Assembly: GCA_003013855.2 (NCBI GenBank) | Contig: PVNU02000424.1 | Coordinates: 3,286,001 to 3,350,000 of the forward strand | Source of the DNA: Liriodendron chinense | Taxonomy: Eukaryota; Streptophyta; Magnoliopsida; Magnoliales; Magnoliaceae | Length of the DNA stretch: 64,000 nucleotides | Direction: 5' to 3' | Part shown: piece after piece, positions 11,086 through 21,821 of the stretch | Layout of the letters: the number at the start of each line of letters is the position of its first letter | Numbering within the stretch: position 1 is the stretch's first letter | Notes under the pieces: generated by a model | Seen by the model: only the letters and a program-made list of their open reading frames with translations | The model's database searches: none | What the model was told of the DNA's origin: nothing | Position numbers and translations under genes: made by a program

Positions 11086-11373
11086 TGTGATTACCAGATT
11101 TGTGGGGCCCACAATGTTTATTTGTGTGGAATTCATTCTGTCTAACTAATATGCATAGTGGGGCACCTTAGAATTTATGTAATGATCACTTGATGATTCA
11201 ATTGGAATCATTTATGGATCTAAATATCTATAGTCTAATAGTTATTATTGATTATTTAGCTAGTAATTAGTGGTTGATTTAGTCGTTAAATAGTCCAACT
11301 TAACAAATCATTAATTTAATTATAATTTCCGTAGTAACACCCGAGTACTAAATGTACGGGGTGTTACACACCC

Positions 11374-11461
11374 CCCTCTAGGACTTAGCCATAATTCTAG
11401 CTACTCCAAGCTTCCGCACACACATACGTTAGTGTCCTGTTAGACTACCGACATAATTTCA
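11374..11461 (+). repeat. F 5' LTR, terminal part
   Basis: After B's right duplication (CACCC, 11369-11373) the F LTR resumes with CCCTCTAGGACTTAGCC and ends CATAATTTCA at 11461. It matches the 3' LTR end at 15320-15410. Confidence 0.9.
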
Positions 11462-11463
11462 AT

Positions 11464-11475
11464 TGGTATTAGATC
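11464..11475 (+). promoter_or_regulatory. F primer binding site
   Basis: TGGTATTAGATC lies two bases after the LTR end. It matches 10 of 12 bases of the common copia Met-tRNA primer site TGGTATCAGAGC. Its position right after the 5' LTR fixes the plus orientation of F. Confidence 0.8.
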
Positions 11476-11535
11476 AGGTTGCTCTTCAAGGACTTAACCG
11501 TCTAGAGTGGGATTCGATATCGGAGCACTAGAATC

Positions 11536-12660
11536 ATGACTACCCGATATGGGAGTATTGTCAACCATCCACCATACTTTAACGGGTCCAACTACGCCTG
11601 TTGGAAGGCTAAGATGAGGATTTTTGTTCAATCCATGGACCGATTCGTGTGGGCTAATACACTTAATGGATATTCCTTGCCCATCAAACAAGTGGAGGTG
11701 AACGGTAAGATCATTGTCATTCTCAAAGATGATGAGAAATGAAATGACAATGAGAGAGCTCAATATGTGGCAAATGCTAAAGCTCTCAATGTGATTTGTT
11801 GTGCGGTTTCCCCGGAAGAATTTCAGCGCATTCTAACATGCGCAACTGCAAAAGAAGCGTGGGATACATTTGAGGTAACCCACGAGGGAACTAGCACAGT
11901 AAGGCGCTCGAAGCTTCAGCTCTTAACCACCAAACTTGAAAACATTAGTATATAAGAGAATGAAACTTTCATGAAGTTTTATACTAAACTTTTTGATATT
12001 TGCAACTCCATGTTTACCTTGGGGGAAAGGGTTTTAGAAGGATAGATTTATAGAAAAATACTTAAGTCCCTCTCGAAAAGATTTAGCACCAAGGTAGTAA
12101 TAGCCTTAGAGGAGTGTAGAGGCATAGACAACATGAAAGTAGAAGAACTTATAGGTTCCCTATAAACTCATGAACTACACTTTAAGGCCCCCTCTAAGAA
12201 GAAAGACATCGCTTTGAAATCTTCACATAGATATTCATATAGGCAAAAGAAAATTAAGAGTGATTCATCTGAAGATAGCGATGATGAAGATGATGATCTT
12301 GATAAAAGATTCAAAAAATTACTCAAATTTGATAGAGGGAGTAGCCGTGACAAGAAGGACAAGAAGGGTGATAATTATAAAGGGAAATCATCCAAATCTT
12401 CATCCGTCCAATGTTACGGTTGCGGTCAACGTGGCCATATTGTCATGAATTATCCGGAAGCGCTTAAACTGAAAGGTAAAAAGGTCATGGTAGCCACGTA
12501 GGATAAGATGGAGGAGTCAAAATCTGAATCTAATGACTCCATTAGTGATGGGAGACAAAATATAGTGAGATCTCTCATGAGTTCCACTACTACCTCTCTT
12601 CCCCCTAATCTAAGAGAGGATCTTGACCATTTTTCCTTCTCATGCTACATTCTATGAGGG
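11536..12660 (+). pseudogene. F gag polyprotein remnant
   Basis: Coding similarity to copia Gag runs from the ATG at 11536. The N-terminal part has the pattern PPYFNGSNYACWKAKMR typical of copia Gag. It is followed by a UBN2-type central domain with the phrases AKEAWDTFE and RRSKLQLLTT (11860-11940), and a charged low-complexity segment (12260-12330). The zinc knuckle CYGCGQRGHIVMNYP (12412-12456) lacks its last cysteine, which is tyrosine. In-frame stops occur at about 11740, 11953, 12040 and 12160. The product would have packaged element RNA into particles. It is the only coding module in F, so F would depend on pol from a relative. It is now nonfunctional. Confidence 0.85.
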
Positions 12661-13465
12661 TGTTGATGAATTTAGTTACCCTTAGGCTAATCAAACTAAA
12701 CATAGTTAGTAAGGGTAGCTAAATATAGTTACTATAGGTAAATCTGAGGATTTCAGCCTCATTTTTGTGTGTATGAAAAAATCAGAGGATTCAAGCCCCA
12801 CTAGCCCAAATTTGGTAGTTTAGCATTGCTTTACTTTAGTATATTTGATTACTAGACTATCATCCTCCTTAGATTAGCTAATCTTACTGAATTTCATGCT
12901 TAATTGTATACTAATCTTTGTTTAGATTTGGTCATGATGTACATAACATTTGGGGAGGTTGGTTAATTGGGCTATAAGCCCTTGAGCTTTAATGCTTAAT
13001 GTATATCATAAATGACCAATAGTAAATGATTAACTATGCTTAGAATAACACATTTTCTTGTTAATCATGTTTCCATGCATGCTCAATGTTTTATAATGTT
13101 CATGCACCCTATACTCTCTCTAGTTAGTATGTTTTTATAGTTATAACTGCGACATACTAACCTCTTTTACTTTAACCTTAATTGATGTATCATTAAGGGG
13201 GAGAGATTGGTTTGTCAATTGTTGACAAAAAGGGGGAGAAAGATCAAGTCTCATAAAAATAAATTTTCTGTTTTGTGTTTTAAGGATTGATAGGTTATGG
13301 GGGAGCAATCAAGAGGAGCTTACTTAGTTACATGTCTTAATATTTTAAGTTGTAATATTTTTTATTTGACATGTAATTTATTTGTGTTTTGGTTATGTCA
13401 TTGGTATGGACCATGACATGGGTCTTAGGTTAGGTTTCTGTCACGTAATTGATAAAGGAGGAGAA
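12661..13465 (+). other. F internal noncoding region and polypurine tract
   Basis: No open frame of note. Purine tracts GGGGGAGAGA (about 13197) and AAAAAGGGGGAGAAA (about 13228) precede the 3' LTR. AAAGGAGGAGAA (13454-13465) abuts it directly and would be the plus-strand primer. The missing protease-to-RNase H region appears to have been lost in the lineage rather than interrupted, because no pol fragment is seen. Confidence 0.75.
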
Positions 13466-15410
13466 TGTTAGTGCACTTTTATGTGGCATCCTAGTGTATC
13501 GTATTTGTCAATCACGTAAGTCCATGTGTTGTAATATCGGTTGAGCCTTGACAAGCTGAAGACCAAAGATTGAAGTGGACAAGAAGCATCAAGGAAGAAG
13601 AACATGTAAAGGAGATGCCTTGGTGACCCTAGCCCTTTGAACCAAAACACCTAAACCCTCTTAGATGACTTGGACCAACTAGGTATATCCTTAGTCATCT
13701 TTATTAGCCTTAGATCATATAGAAAAGCATGATAAATTAGGTTAATAAAAGAGGTGGAAACTGCGGTAAACAAAACAACCTAAACAACAGTTTTCGATTT
13801 AATCTCCGATCAATCGGACAGTGGTTCTGATAGGACTCCGATCCATTGGACACAGGTCCCAATCAATTAAAATTTGTTCCAGAGGATTCGAAAAATCCAC
13901 TGGATAAATTTTTTATCAATCGGATAGTGTCTCCGATCAATCGAATGAGCTCCTTCCGATCAATCAAAATTTGTTCCAGAGAACTCTCTGGATAGATTTT
14001 CGATCAATCGGACAGGTCTCTGATCAATCGGACACGAATTTGTCCTTTTTTTACCATTGGAAGAAGATCTATAAAAGGAGGGGGATTCATTTTTGGGTAA
14101 GAGAGAACGTTTTTTACCACCATTGTTGAAGATCATTAAGAGCTCTATTCCTAACCCAAACAAGTGATCTTCCTTATGATTCATCATAAGAATGAAGCAT
14201 TCAAAGCCCCTCTTTTGATCTCTAGAGATTAGATTGTTCTTGATAGTGATATTCATATCCAATACTCTATGATGAGATCTTTGTAGGTGAGACTCTCTAG
14301 GCAACCCATTCCCATTAGTTGTAGAGATCTCAAACCTACTTCTCATCTACCTTGGTCATCTCAAGAAGAGCATATGCAAGGGGATTGATCGTTGGAGCTG
14401 GAGCATTGGCGACGTAACGGCATCAATATCGGGAGAGCACAAGGGTAACTAATTGAAGCACAGGAGAGCGGAGATCAAGCAACCCGAAGCGACGCATCAA
14501 ATCGGCTCAATCCAACAAGTTGTCAATTGTAAGAGTCTGGTTCTACTCTTTTCCTTTGGGGAATTGAGTGTAGAGTTTGTTTGTTAAACTCACAATATTC
14601 AAGGGTCGTTTGACGATCCTTGGCTTATTAATTGAGCCTCAAAAGTAGGGACGTTTGTCGTTCCTTGATACATTTGTCGGGCCTAAAATTCAGGGACAGT
14701 TGTCGTTCCTTGGCACGTTTGGTGGGCTTAAACAAGTCTCCAAGGGAAGCCACTAACACGGGTGTGAATGTGTAGGTTGGGAGGAACCTGTAAACTCCCC
14801 GGTTGGGTGGATCTGACTTAAAACACCTTGGTTGGTAGGAACCAGATTTAAACTCCCTAGTGAATGCCAGCGTGCTCAAAGGGGTTGAGTACTTGAATCG
14901 GGAGTGGAGTGGACAAGTTCGAATCACTATACATGCTTGTGTTTGTGATTGTATTTGAGCATATTTCTTATTATGCATTGTATTTAATTGTTTAATTATG
15001 AATGCTTAATTAGAATATATGTTAGGCACTAAATAGGCACATCCACACACAATATGTACTTTCACTAAGTAGAGTAGACTTGATCTTATATGATCCACTC
15101 TCATATAGTCTACTTAGGTTGCATAGATTAGGTGCTTGATTAGTTTAATCATTTGTTAATCTATGCATGCTTAGGCTATGTTGTTTAATTTTTAATTATA
15201 TGCTAGCCTTATGATTGGACCCGCTTAGGCTTGGAAGCCGAAGTGTTCTCGCTTACTTAATTTAAATTGTTAAATTGCGTAAGTAGGCGAAAAGAATTTT
15301 AAAAGGTCCTACTCACCCCCCACCCCCTAGGACTTAGCCATAATTCTAGCTACTCCAAGCTTCCGTACGCACATACGTTGGTGTCGTGTTAGACTACTAA
15401 CGTAATTTCA
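13466..15410 (+). repeat. F 3' LTR
   Basis: Complete LTR of 1945 bp from TGTTAGTGCACTTTTATG to GTAATTTCA, followed by the GGATG target duplication. The inverted-repeat cluster (about 13795-14035) is shorter than in the 5' LTR. The TATA box TATAAAA is at 14070-14076. Confidence 0.92.
13795..14076 (+). promoter_or_regulatory. F 3' LTR promoter cluster and TATA box
   Basis: Six or more CCGATCAATCGG-type words lie at 13805-14035, followed by TATAAAAGGAGGGGG at 14070. A block of about 31 bases (13982-14012, starting AACTCTCTGGATAGATTTTC) recurs with three mismatches at 56407-56437 in the Athila LTR H. Confidence 0.6.
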
Positions 15411-15415
15411 GGATG

Positions 15416-15871
15416 AACATCACAAACCCGGTCCTCTCTCTCTCTCTCTCTTCAATCTTCCTCTCTTTCGGCTCAAACTCTTCTTCCCCTTTCTCTCTCT
15501 TTTCCTTTAAAACGTGTGTATTGTTCTGTGTTTTTCTTAATCCCGCTATAACCATGCTTACTTAGCACTTAAGTCGAAATTAGAAATAAAACGGGCAAAC
15601 TGCGTAAAACAATCATGCGGCCATCGACTGACCGACCTGAGTGTGTTCGGTGGCCTGAACCTGTCAAATATGTCTAAAGAGTTACAGAGGAAAAATACGA
15701 AGTTTTGGTAGCCTGAACACCAAACTTCGGTCGCCCGACACTGTAAAAAATAGACCAGCGAGCAACTGACTTATCTGGGTGAGTTTCGGTCGCCCGATCT
15801 AGCACGGTCAGTCGCTCAATGATCCTCGAATTGCAAATCTCTCCTCACTCCTGAGGAGGAACATGTCATCA
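15416..15871 (-). repeat. E 3' LTR, inner part with promoter cluster
   Basis: Continues the E LTR after F and ends CATGTCATCA at 15871. It matches 24114-24491 by eye, including GCTATAACCATGCTTA and CTCCTCACTCCTGAGGAGGA. Words of GGTCGCCCGA and GACTGACCGACC type cluster at 15620-15830. The minus-strand polypurine tract GGACAAGGGAGATT lies just outside at about 15872-15886. A CT run (15427-15452) is included. Confidence 0.85.
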
Positions 15872-15879
15872 AATCTCCC

Positions 15880-17378
15880 TTGTCCGACTCAAGAGGAGGT
15901 CTCCACTACCTTCAATCCTTCCAGGCTTATACAAGCCTCGAATTTCCCCTTTGCCAATACCTTGGTCATCATGTCTGACCCATTGTCATCAGTATGGATC
16001 TTCTCAAGCTGTAGCACCTTGTTCTCCAGAGTATCCTGATCCAGTGGTATCGAATTTCTATGTACTTCGACTTGGAATATTGGCTTGGATTCTTGTTCAA
16101 GTGTATCACACTCTGGCTATCACAATAGACCATGTGCTTATCTTGCTTCAAGCTGGGTTCTTATAGGAACTGTTTCATCCAAAGCATCTCCTTGTATACT
16201 TCTATGACTGCAATATACTTGGCCTCTGTCACAGACAATGCTACACACTTCTATAACTTGCTCTGCCACGACACTACGTCCCCTCCAAATGTAAACATGT
16301 ACCCCGATGTTGATTTCCTGAGGTTTATATCGCATGCTATGTCTACATCTGTGTAGCCTTCTAACACAGGTTTTTCTTCACCGAAGCATAAGCTTAACTT
16401 TGATGAGTCCCTCAGATACCGTAATATTCATTTCACTGTTACCTAATGTTCATTGCCAGGATTGGTAAGATACTAGCTCACTACGCCAACTGCATATGCT
16501 ATGCTTGGGCATGTACATACTATAGCATACATCAAACTTTCTACCCCTAAAGAGTAGGGCACCTTCTGCATCTCTTCTAACTCTTTATTGGTCTTGGGAC
16601 ACTGTCTGTTGCTCAATTTAAAATGACCATCAAGTAGAGAACTGACTGGCTTTACTATCTTCATATTAAATCTTTGTAGGACTTTTTCAACATACCGTTC
16701 TTGTGACAACTATAAATTTTTGGCATTTTTGTCACGAGAGATTTCCATTCCTAAAATCTGTCTGGACGGGTTTAAGTTTTTCATCACAAAAGACTTGCAC
16801 AACTCATGTTTTAGCCTGTCAATCTTCTTATGTTCTTTTTCATACTGAGCATGTTATCAACATATAGAAAAAGGATAAGAAAGTCAACATCCGAGAACTT
16901 GCGTGTGAACACACAGTGATCTAACTCCATTCTATCGTACCCATGCTTCAACATGAATGAATCAAACTTCTTCTATCATTACCTTAGAGTCTTCTTCAGC
17001 CCATACAAGCTCTTTTTCAGATTACACACCATGTGTTCCTTGCCTTTAATTTTGAAACCCTTTGTCTACTTCATTTATATATCTTCTTCCAGGTCACTAT
17101 GTAGAAATATTATTTTCACATATAGTTGTTCCATCTCCAAGTCCATGCCTGCAGCCAAAGCAAACAACACCCGAATGGATGTCATCTTCACCACCGGTGA
17201 GAATATCTCATTAAAATCAATCCCCTTTTTTTGTCCAAAATCTTTCACCACTAATTTGGCTTTGAACCTCGGATGTGAACTCTTTTTCTATACCTTTCTA
17301 AACACCCATTTGTTACTTGGAACTTTTTTGCCCTTAGGCAGTTTAACCAACTAATACATGTGGTTCTTATGCATGGAT
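15880..17378 (-). pseudogene. E reverse transcriptase and RNase H remnant
   Basis: Read right to left on the minus strand, the copia RT domain starts near 17345 with VKLPKGKK and NKWVFRKV words and continues with GIDFNEIFSPVVKM (about 17180-17240). The active-site region near 16850 reads YVDN instead of YVDD. The RT C-terminus is at 16473-16709 (RYVEKVLQRFNM), and RNase H at 15969-16335 contains VYCDSQSVIHLNKNP. The frame breaks several times. The N-terminal end is separated from the integrase end by the solo LTR at 17379-19301. The enzyme would have copied the RNA into DNA; the Asp to Asn change alone would disable it. Confidence 0.85.
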
Positions 17379-19301
17379 TATTAGTGCACTTATTTGTGCA
17401 ATACTAGTGCACCTTATTTTTCAATTACGTACGTCCATGTGTTGTAATGTCGGTTGAACCTTGGCAAGCTAAAGACCGAAGATTCAAGTGGACAAGAAGC
17501 ATCAAGGAAGAAGAAATAGGTAAATAAGAGATGCCTTGGTAACTCTAACCTATTAGAACCAAAACAGACTTAAACCCATTAGGTAAACTTTCAGTCATCA
17601 TAGAATGGTCTTAGGTGTCCCAAAAGACCACCCTTTGTAAGGCTTAAGAGGTTCATGAGCTGGTGCAAAAATACACCCCAAACAGTAAACTCATAGTGCT
17701 GTCGGCAAACTCATCGACCGGCTGATTGCCAGTTGGGCTGGCCGATAGATCGGGTCGGCAGGCCGATAATGGTCAAAGTTAGACAGTAAAGGTAACATTT
17801 TCTCAGGTCTAAATTGACTAGCCGACAGTTAAAATTGGTCGGTCGATGAGCCTGGTCGACTGGCCGATAGGCCGATATGTGGCTTAAATAAGACAGCAAG
17901 CCACTTAGGGGAATTAATCGGCTGAAGTCCATATTCGGTCGGTCGATACCTCGGGTTGACTGGTCGACAATTAGCCGTTACTACCCATTTTCTAATCATT
18001 TGCCCTTTTACTCTATAGATTGTCAACTCGATTTATTGGCTTAAAAGAGAGATTTTAGTACATCAGAAGCCACCACTATATCAAGTACCATTAAGCTTTA
18101 ATCCTAACCCAATCAAGCCATCTTCCTTGTGAATCATCATATATTGGAGCATTCAAAGCTCAAATGAAGATGATCTTGTTTCCTTTTGATCTTTAGATGT
18201 TTATACACCATATCTATAGGTAAAACCTTAGGTTAAACCTCTCCTAGAGATCTTTTAGGTGAATCCTTCTAGGCATACAACTTTTCATTAGTTGTAGAAG
18301 ATTCAACCTACAACCCATCACCTTAGGCATCTTAAAGGAGCATCGGATGCAAGACAATTGATCGTTGGAGTTGAAGCCTTGGCAAAGCATCGGCATCAAA
18401 GATCGAGGGAGCACAATAAGATATGATTCGAGCAAGAGAGAGTGAGAAGAAGCAACTCAAAGAAGGCACGACAAAGGGGGCTCAATTAGACAAGTAAGTT
18501 GTCAATTTGTAAGAGTCCGAGTGTACTCTTTCCTTAGTTAGGATTGAGTGTGAGATTTTGTAACCCAAACTCAAATAAGTCTCCAAGGGGAGCCATCGAC
18601 ATGGGTGCGTATGTGGTCCACCGACACAGGTGCGTACGTCTAGGTTATTGGTTAGCCTGAGAAATCATTGTAGGTTCTTGGATTGGAAATGAAGGGTTGA
18701 GAGGAACCTATGAAACTCTTAGGTTGGGTGGAACCTGTCAAACACCTAAGTTAAGAGGTAAACCTACAAAAACCTCCGTTCAGGTTGATAAGTTAACCTA
18801 TTGTAAAACCTCCGTTTAAAAGTTGAGAGATGAACCTGGTTTAAAACATCCATTTAGTGAAATCCGGTGTACTCATGTGTTGGGTACGACAATCGGGAGT
18901 AGAGTAGACAAGTAGTCGAACCACTATACATACTTGTGTTTGTGATTGTTTTGAGCACATTGTTATTCTAGCATTGTTAGTTTAATTATTAATTATATGA
19001 ATGCTTGAATGAAATGTATGCTATGTACATGATAAGTAATTGACATATAAGATGTATTTTCACTATTATACTAATTTTTTAATTGCTATATCTTTTGTAG
19101 TCTATGTAATTGGACCCAGTTAAGCTTGGAAGCAAAGTGTTACTTGCTTAATTCAATTTAATTGCTAATTAGTTTTAATTCGGCAAGAGTTTTTAAAAAG
19201 TCTTAATTACCCCCCTCTAAGACTTAGCTATAGTTCTAGTAGCTCCGCCAAGCTTCCGCGCATAGCGTAGGTGTCGTGTTAGATGATCTGACACAATTTC
19301 A
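17379..19301 (+). mobile_element. F-family solo LTR inserted in E
   Basis: Begins TATTAGTGCAC (TG changed to TA) and ends ACAATTTCA. It is flanked by TGGAT (17374-17378) and AGGAT (19302-19306), a 5-bp duplication with one mismatch. Length 1923 bp, matching the F LTR, and it lies opposite in orientation to E. No internal region follows, so it is a solo LTR. Its promoter cluster (17705-17985) uses GACCGGCTG, GGTCGGTCGATG and GGTCGACTGGCC words instead of the CCGATCAATCGG words of F. Confidence 0.85.
17705..17985 (+). promoter_or_regulatory. Inverted-repeat cluster in F-family solo LTR
   Basis: Repeated CCGATA, GGTCGGTCGAT and GGCTGGCCGAT words occupy the same LTR position as the CCGATCAATCGG cluster of element F. 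No clear TATA box was found immediately downstream. Confidence 0.5.
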
Positions 19302-20297
19302 AGGATTCCATATTCTCTTGCATAGCTTCCAACCGCTTTATCTTATGCACAGTAGATAGGGCCTCAGTAAAGTCTCCTGGCTCGCCCCCATCGGTAAGTA
19401 TAATATACTCATGGGCTGGGTACCTTCTGGATGGTTGTCTCTTCCTAGATGACCTCCTCACTTGTGGCTCAAAAGGTGGATTGAGAAGGGGATGCTCCCC
19501 TGGTTCATCTGTTGTAAGGATACTATCGTCCCCTACATCATGCTGCACTCCCTGTCACCAGGAACCACAGGAGGAGTGATTAGATCCGTATCAACCAACT
19601 CATGTAAATTGGGTTGTGTCTTCTCTGGCTTTTCAATGTCTTCAACACACTGATCTTCAAAGAAAATCACATCTCCACTTCTAACGATCTTTTTTTCAAC
19701 CGGATCCCATATCTTATAGCCGAACTTCTTGTCTGTATATCCCAAAAACATACAATGCCCGATCTTCGTATCTAGCTTGGACCTCTCGTCTTTAGAAATA
19801 TGAATGGATGCCCGACATCCAAACACCTTTAGATGATTGTAAAATACATCTTGTCCAGTCCACACCTTCTTATAAATCTCTCCATTCAATGGAGTCGACG
19901 GAGACCTGTTTATCAAATATACAGTTGTATGCATTGCTTCTCCCTAACACGTCTTGGGTAGCTTAGCATGGGAAAGCATGCATCTAATTCCCTCTACAAT
20001 GGTGTGATTCATTATCTTAGCTACACTATTGTGCTGGGGGGTCTTGGGTACCATTTGTTCATGCTGTATACCAAAGGTCTTATAATATTCATCAAATGCC
20101 CCAGTGTATTCCCCTCCATTTTCAGTGCGAATACATTTCAATGGTCTACCCATTTCTCTCTCTATCATGGCATGAAAGTTGTTTAAAACCTCAAAGACCC
20201 GGTCTTTGGTTTTTAAAACATATGCCCAAACCCTCTTAGAAGCATCATCAATCAATGTAATAAAATACAAAGCCTCACCCAAGGTTCTAGTTTTCAT
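19302..20297 (-). pseudogene. E integrase remnant
   Basis: The minus strand carries the copia integrase catalytic core at 19944-20297 (FITLIDDASKRVWAYV, then RTENGGEY, then a PQHNSVAKIMN segment). The C-terminal part is at 19533-19934, with the familiar INRSPSTPLNG, FGCRA and GYKIWDP phrases. A linker toward RT follows (19302-19548). Copia integrases usually read RTDNGGEY and QNGVAERMN at these places, so both the second Asp (now Glu) and the catalytic Glu (now Lys) look altered. A stop and frame change separate the core and C-terminal part. It would have joined element DNA to the chromosome. Confidence 0.88.
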
Positions 20298-20380
20298 CTA
20301 ACCACATACATCAGAAAAACAAAATCTAATGCGTTTAACTTATTAATATGAGGAGCAGTTTTAACAAACGATACTTTATG

Positions 20381-20809
20381 TTATTTTCTAGATAAGCAAT
20401 CAATACAAGTTTTCAGAGGTATACCTGTCATATCTGGGAGGAGCTGCTTCTTCGCCAATAACTGAAACCCTTTCTCGCTCATGTGGCTTAGCCGCTTATG
20501 CCACACGTCTATAACTGAGTCTTCTGCAACATTCAGTTCACCCTTACAGACTATCACACTTGTCTTATACATGGTGCAATACTTCTTCCCTTTCGTCACA
20601 ATCAACGATCCTTTGATAAGCTTCCAACGCCCATCAACAAAGTGGTTTCCATAGCCATCATCATCCAATCTTCCCGCTGACATTAGGTTAAGGCGAAGGT
20701 CGGGAACATGCCTCACATTTTTCATTACCAATGTGTAGCCCATATCAATCTTTACATGTATATCACCTATCCCCACAATCTTGGATATACCATAATATTC
20801 CATCTTCAC
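20381..20809 (-). pseudogene. E protease C-terminus and GAG-pre-integrase domain
   Basis: This 142-codon frame contains the phrase VRHVPDLRLNLMSAGRL typical of copia protease ends. The zinc-binding GAG-pre-integrase segment follows (VWHKRLSHMSEKGFQLL, then CIDC). The HMSEKG form points to the Tork/Tnt1 lineage. The next frame downstream is the integrase core. Confidence 0.85.
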
Positions 20810-20851
20810 TATGTCGTAGTCTCATGACTTGTAGCTTGTGAAGTACTGTCT

Positions 20852-21120
20852 TTATGGAGTAGCGTGATACGACGCTCCTTTGTCAACCACATAATCTGAG
20901 TCCCGACACATAGCAGCGAGACACTCATCATGTTCAGTCGAGAGTATTACAACTATATCGCTATCAAAGGCGACTGCAGTAGACTCTGTCTCTTCTTTCT
21001 CCTTCCCTTTATTTTTCTTCTTCTCCTTCTTATCTTTGCGGCACTTATTTTGGTAGTGGCCCATCTTGCCACAATTTTAGCACTTCACTTCTTTCCTAGA
21101 TTTAGACTTGCCTTTGGATT
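20852..21120 (-). pseudogene. E zinc knuckle and protease active-site region
   Basis: The minus strand reads NCGKMGHYQNKCR with an in-frame stop directly after the first zinc-knuckle cysteine. A lysine/glutamate-rich linker follows. Then comes VDKGASYHATP, where copia proteases normally have DSGAS. Both changes would be inactivating. Confidence 0.82.
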
Positions 21121-21196
21121 TCTCAAGGTTATTACCCTTCCTTTGTTTTCTTCTCCCCCGTTCTTCTAACACCAGGGCCTCCTATTGAGATGACCC

Positions 21197-21765
21197 TTAG
21201 GATTTTCTTCTTATTTCCTCATTGAGAAGACAGCTTGTTACTTGGTCCATGGACACCTTCCCATCAGGTGCGAAGTTGCTCAGGGACGCGACCAATGTCT
21301 CCCAACTATTAAGCAGCGAACTAAGCAATAACAAGACCTGTAACTCATCGTCCAGGACCATCTTCATGACGAAGAGTTGGTTCGCAATGCTGCTTACTTC
21401 ATTCATGTGCTTAGCGACTGAACCATTCTCTTTAAACTTCAGGTTCACAAGTCTTCTAATCAGAAAGATTTTATTCCCAATTTTCTTTCTCTCATACATC
21501 CCTTTTAATTTCTTTCATAGGCTAGCTTTAGAGATTTTTGTGGACACGTAGTGGAACACGGTATCATCCAACCACTGTCTGATGAACCCCACTACCTTAC
21601 AATCCATTTTCTTTCAATCATCAGTGGACATATCCATCGGTTTAGTAGTATCACTTGTAATCGATGCATACAAGTCTTTGCAATATAACAAATCCTCCAT
21701 CTTAGCTTTCCAGATAGGCTAGTTCGACCCGTCAGGCTGATCATCCTTGACGAGCCACCCTCCAT
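21197..21765 (-). pseudogene. E gag remnant
   Basis: Starts near the CAT at 21763-21765, a short distance after the primer site. The N-terminal part shows KMEDLLYCKDLY in another frame. The UBN2-type domain is at 21197-21499, with KENGSVAKHMNEVSSIANQL and SLLNSWETLVASL. At least one frameshift lies between the two parts. Gag would have formed the particle shell. Confidence 0.85.
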
Positions 21766-21805
21766 AATTAAAAAATAACCACAATCCGTTCTTTATAACC
21801 TAGAC

Positions 21806-21817
21806 GCTCTAATACCA
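21806..21817 (-). promoter_or_regulatory. E primer binding site
   Basis: The minus strand reads TGGTATTAGAGC, 11 of 12 bases identical to the Met-tRNA primer site common in copia. It lies just inside the LTR that ends at 21822, fixing the minus orientation. Confidence 0.88.
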
Positions 21818-21821
21818 CTTT

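Larger units (their letters stand above)
5548..11368. mobile_element. Element B: large TG...CA element, solo-LTR-like
   Basis: Starts TGTAACGCTCCG and ends with the inverse of TGTAACACCCCG. The inner 12 bases of both ends also match as an inverted repeat (TACTCGGGTGTT), making about 33 bp of imperfect terminal inverted repeat. CACCC flanks both ends (5543-5547 and 11369-11373), a 5-bp duplication as LTR elements make. Without the nested LTR C the body is about 3.7 kb. No coding module was recognised. A related truncated copy in the same orientation lies at 29428-30922. It is most simply a long solo LTR of a gypsy element (Tekay/Del LTRs can be this long), but a nonautonomous DNA element is not excluded. 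Confidence 0.6.
7981..11368. repeat. Element B, right portion
   Basis: About 3.4 kb of noncoding sequence. At 8225-8480 it has paired phrases with CCGACAGTAA, CATCACCAA and ATTACCC words, then GCTCACGGTCACTATGGG. The same series occurs in the B-family fragment at 30340-30600. Near the right end are an AG dinucleotide run (10644-10679) and an ATT trinucleotide run (about 11056-11085). Longer open frames (8233-8646 minus, 9922-10302 minus) have no domain and are not kept. Confidence 0.6.
3534..15410 (+). mobile_element. Element F: gag-only (nonautonomous) Ty1/copia retrotransposon
   Basis: LTRs of about 1.95 kb begin TGTTAGTGCAC and end TAATTTCA. They flank an internal region of only about 2.0 kb. 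The whole is bordered by GGATG on both sides (3529-3533 and 15411-15415). The internal region has a Met-tRNA-type primer site, a gag frame with one zinc knuckle, then noncoding sequence and polypurine tracts. No protease, integrase, RT or RNase H is present. The gag and the GACAAAAAGGGGGAGA-type internal purine tract resemble SIRE-like copia elements (inference). Its 5' LTR is interrupted by element B. By eye the first 180 bases of the two LTRs differ at more than 20 positions, so the insertion is not young. Confidence 0.9.

Noticed and set aside
5548..11368. B as a Mutator or CACTA transposon
   Set aside because: Duplication is 5 bp, not 9-11 or 3, ends are not CACTA, and no transposase is present.
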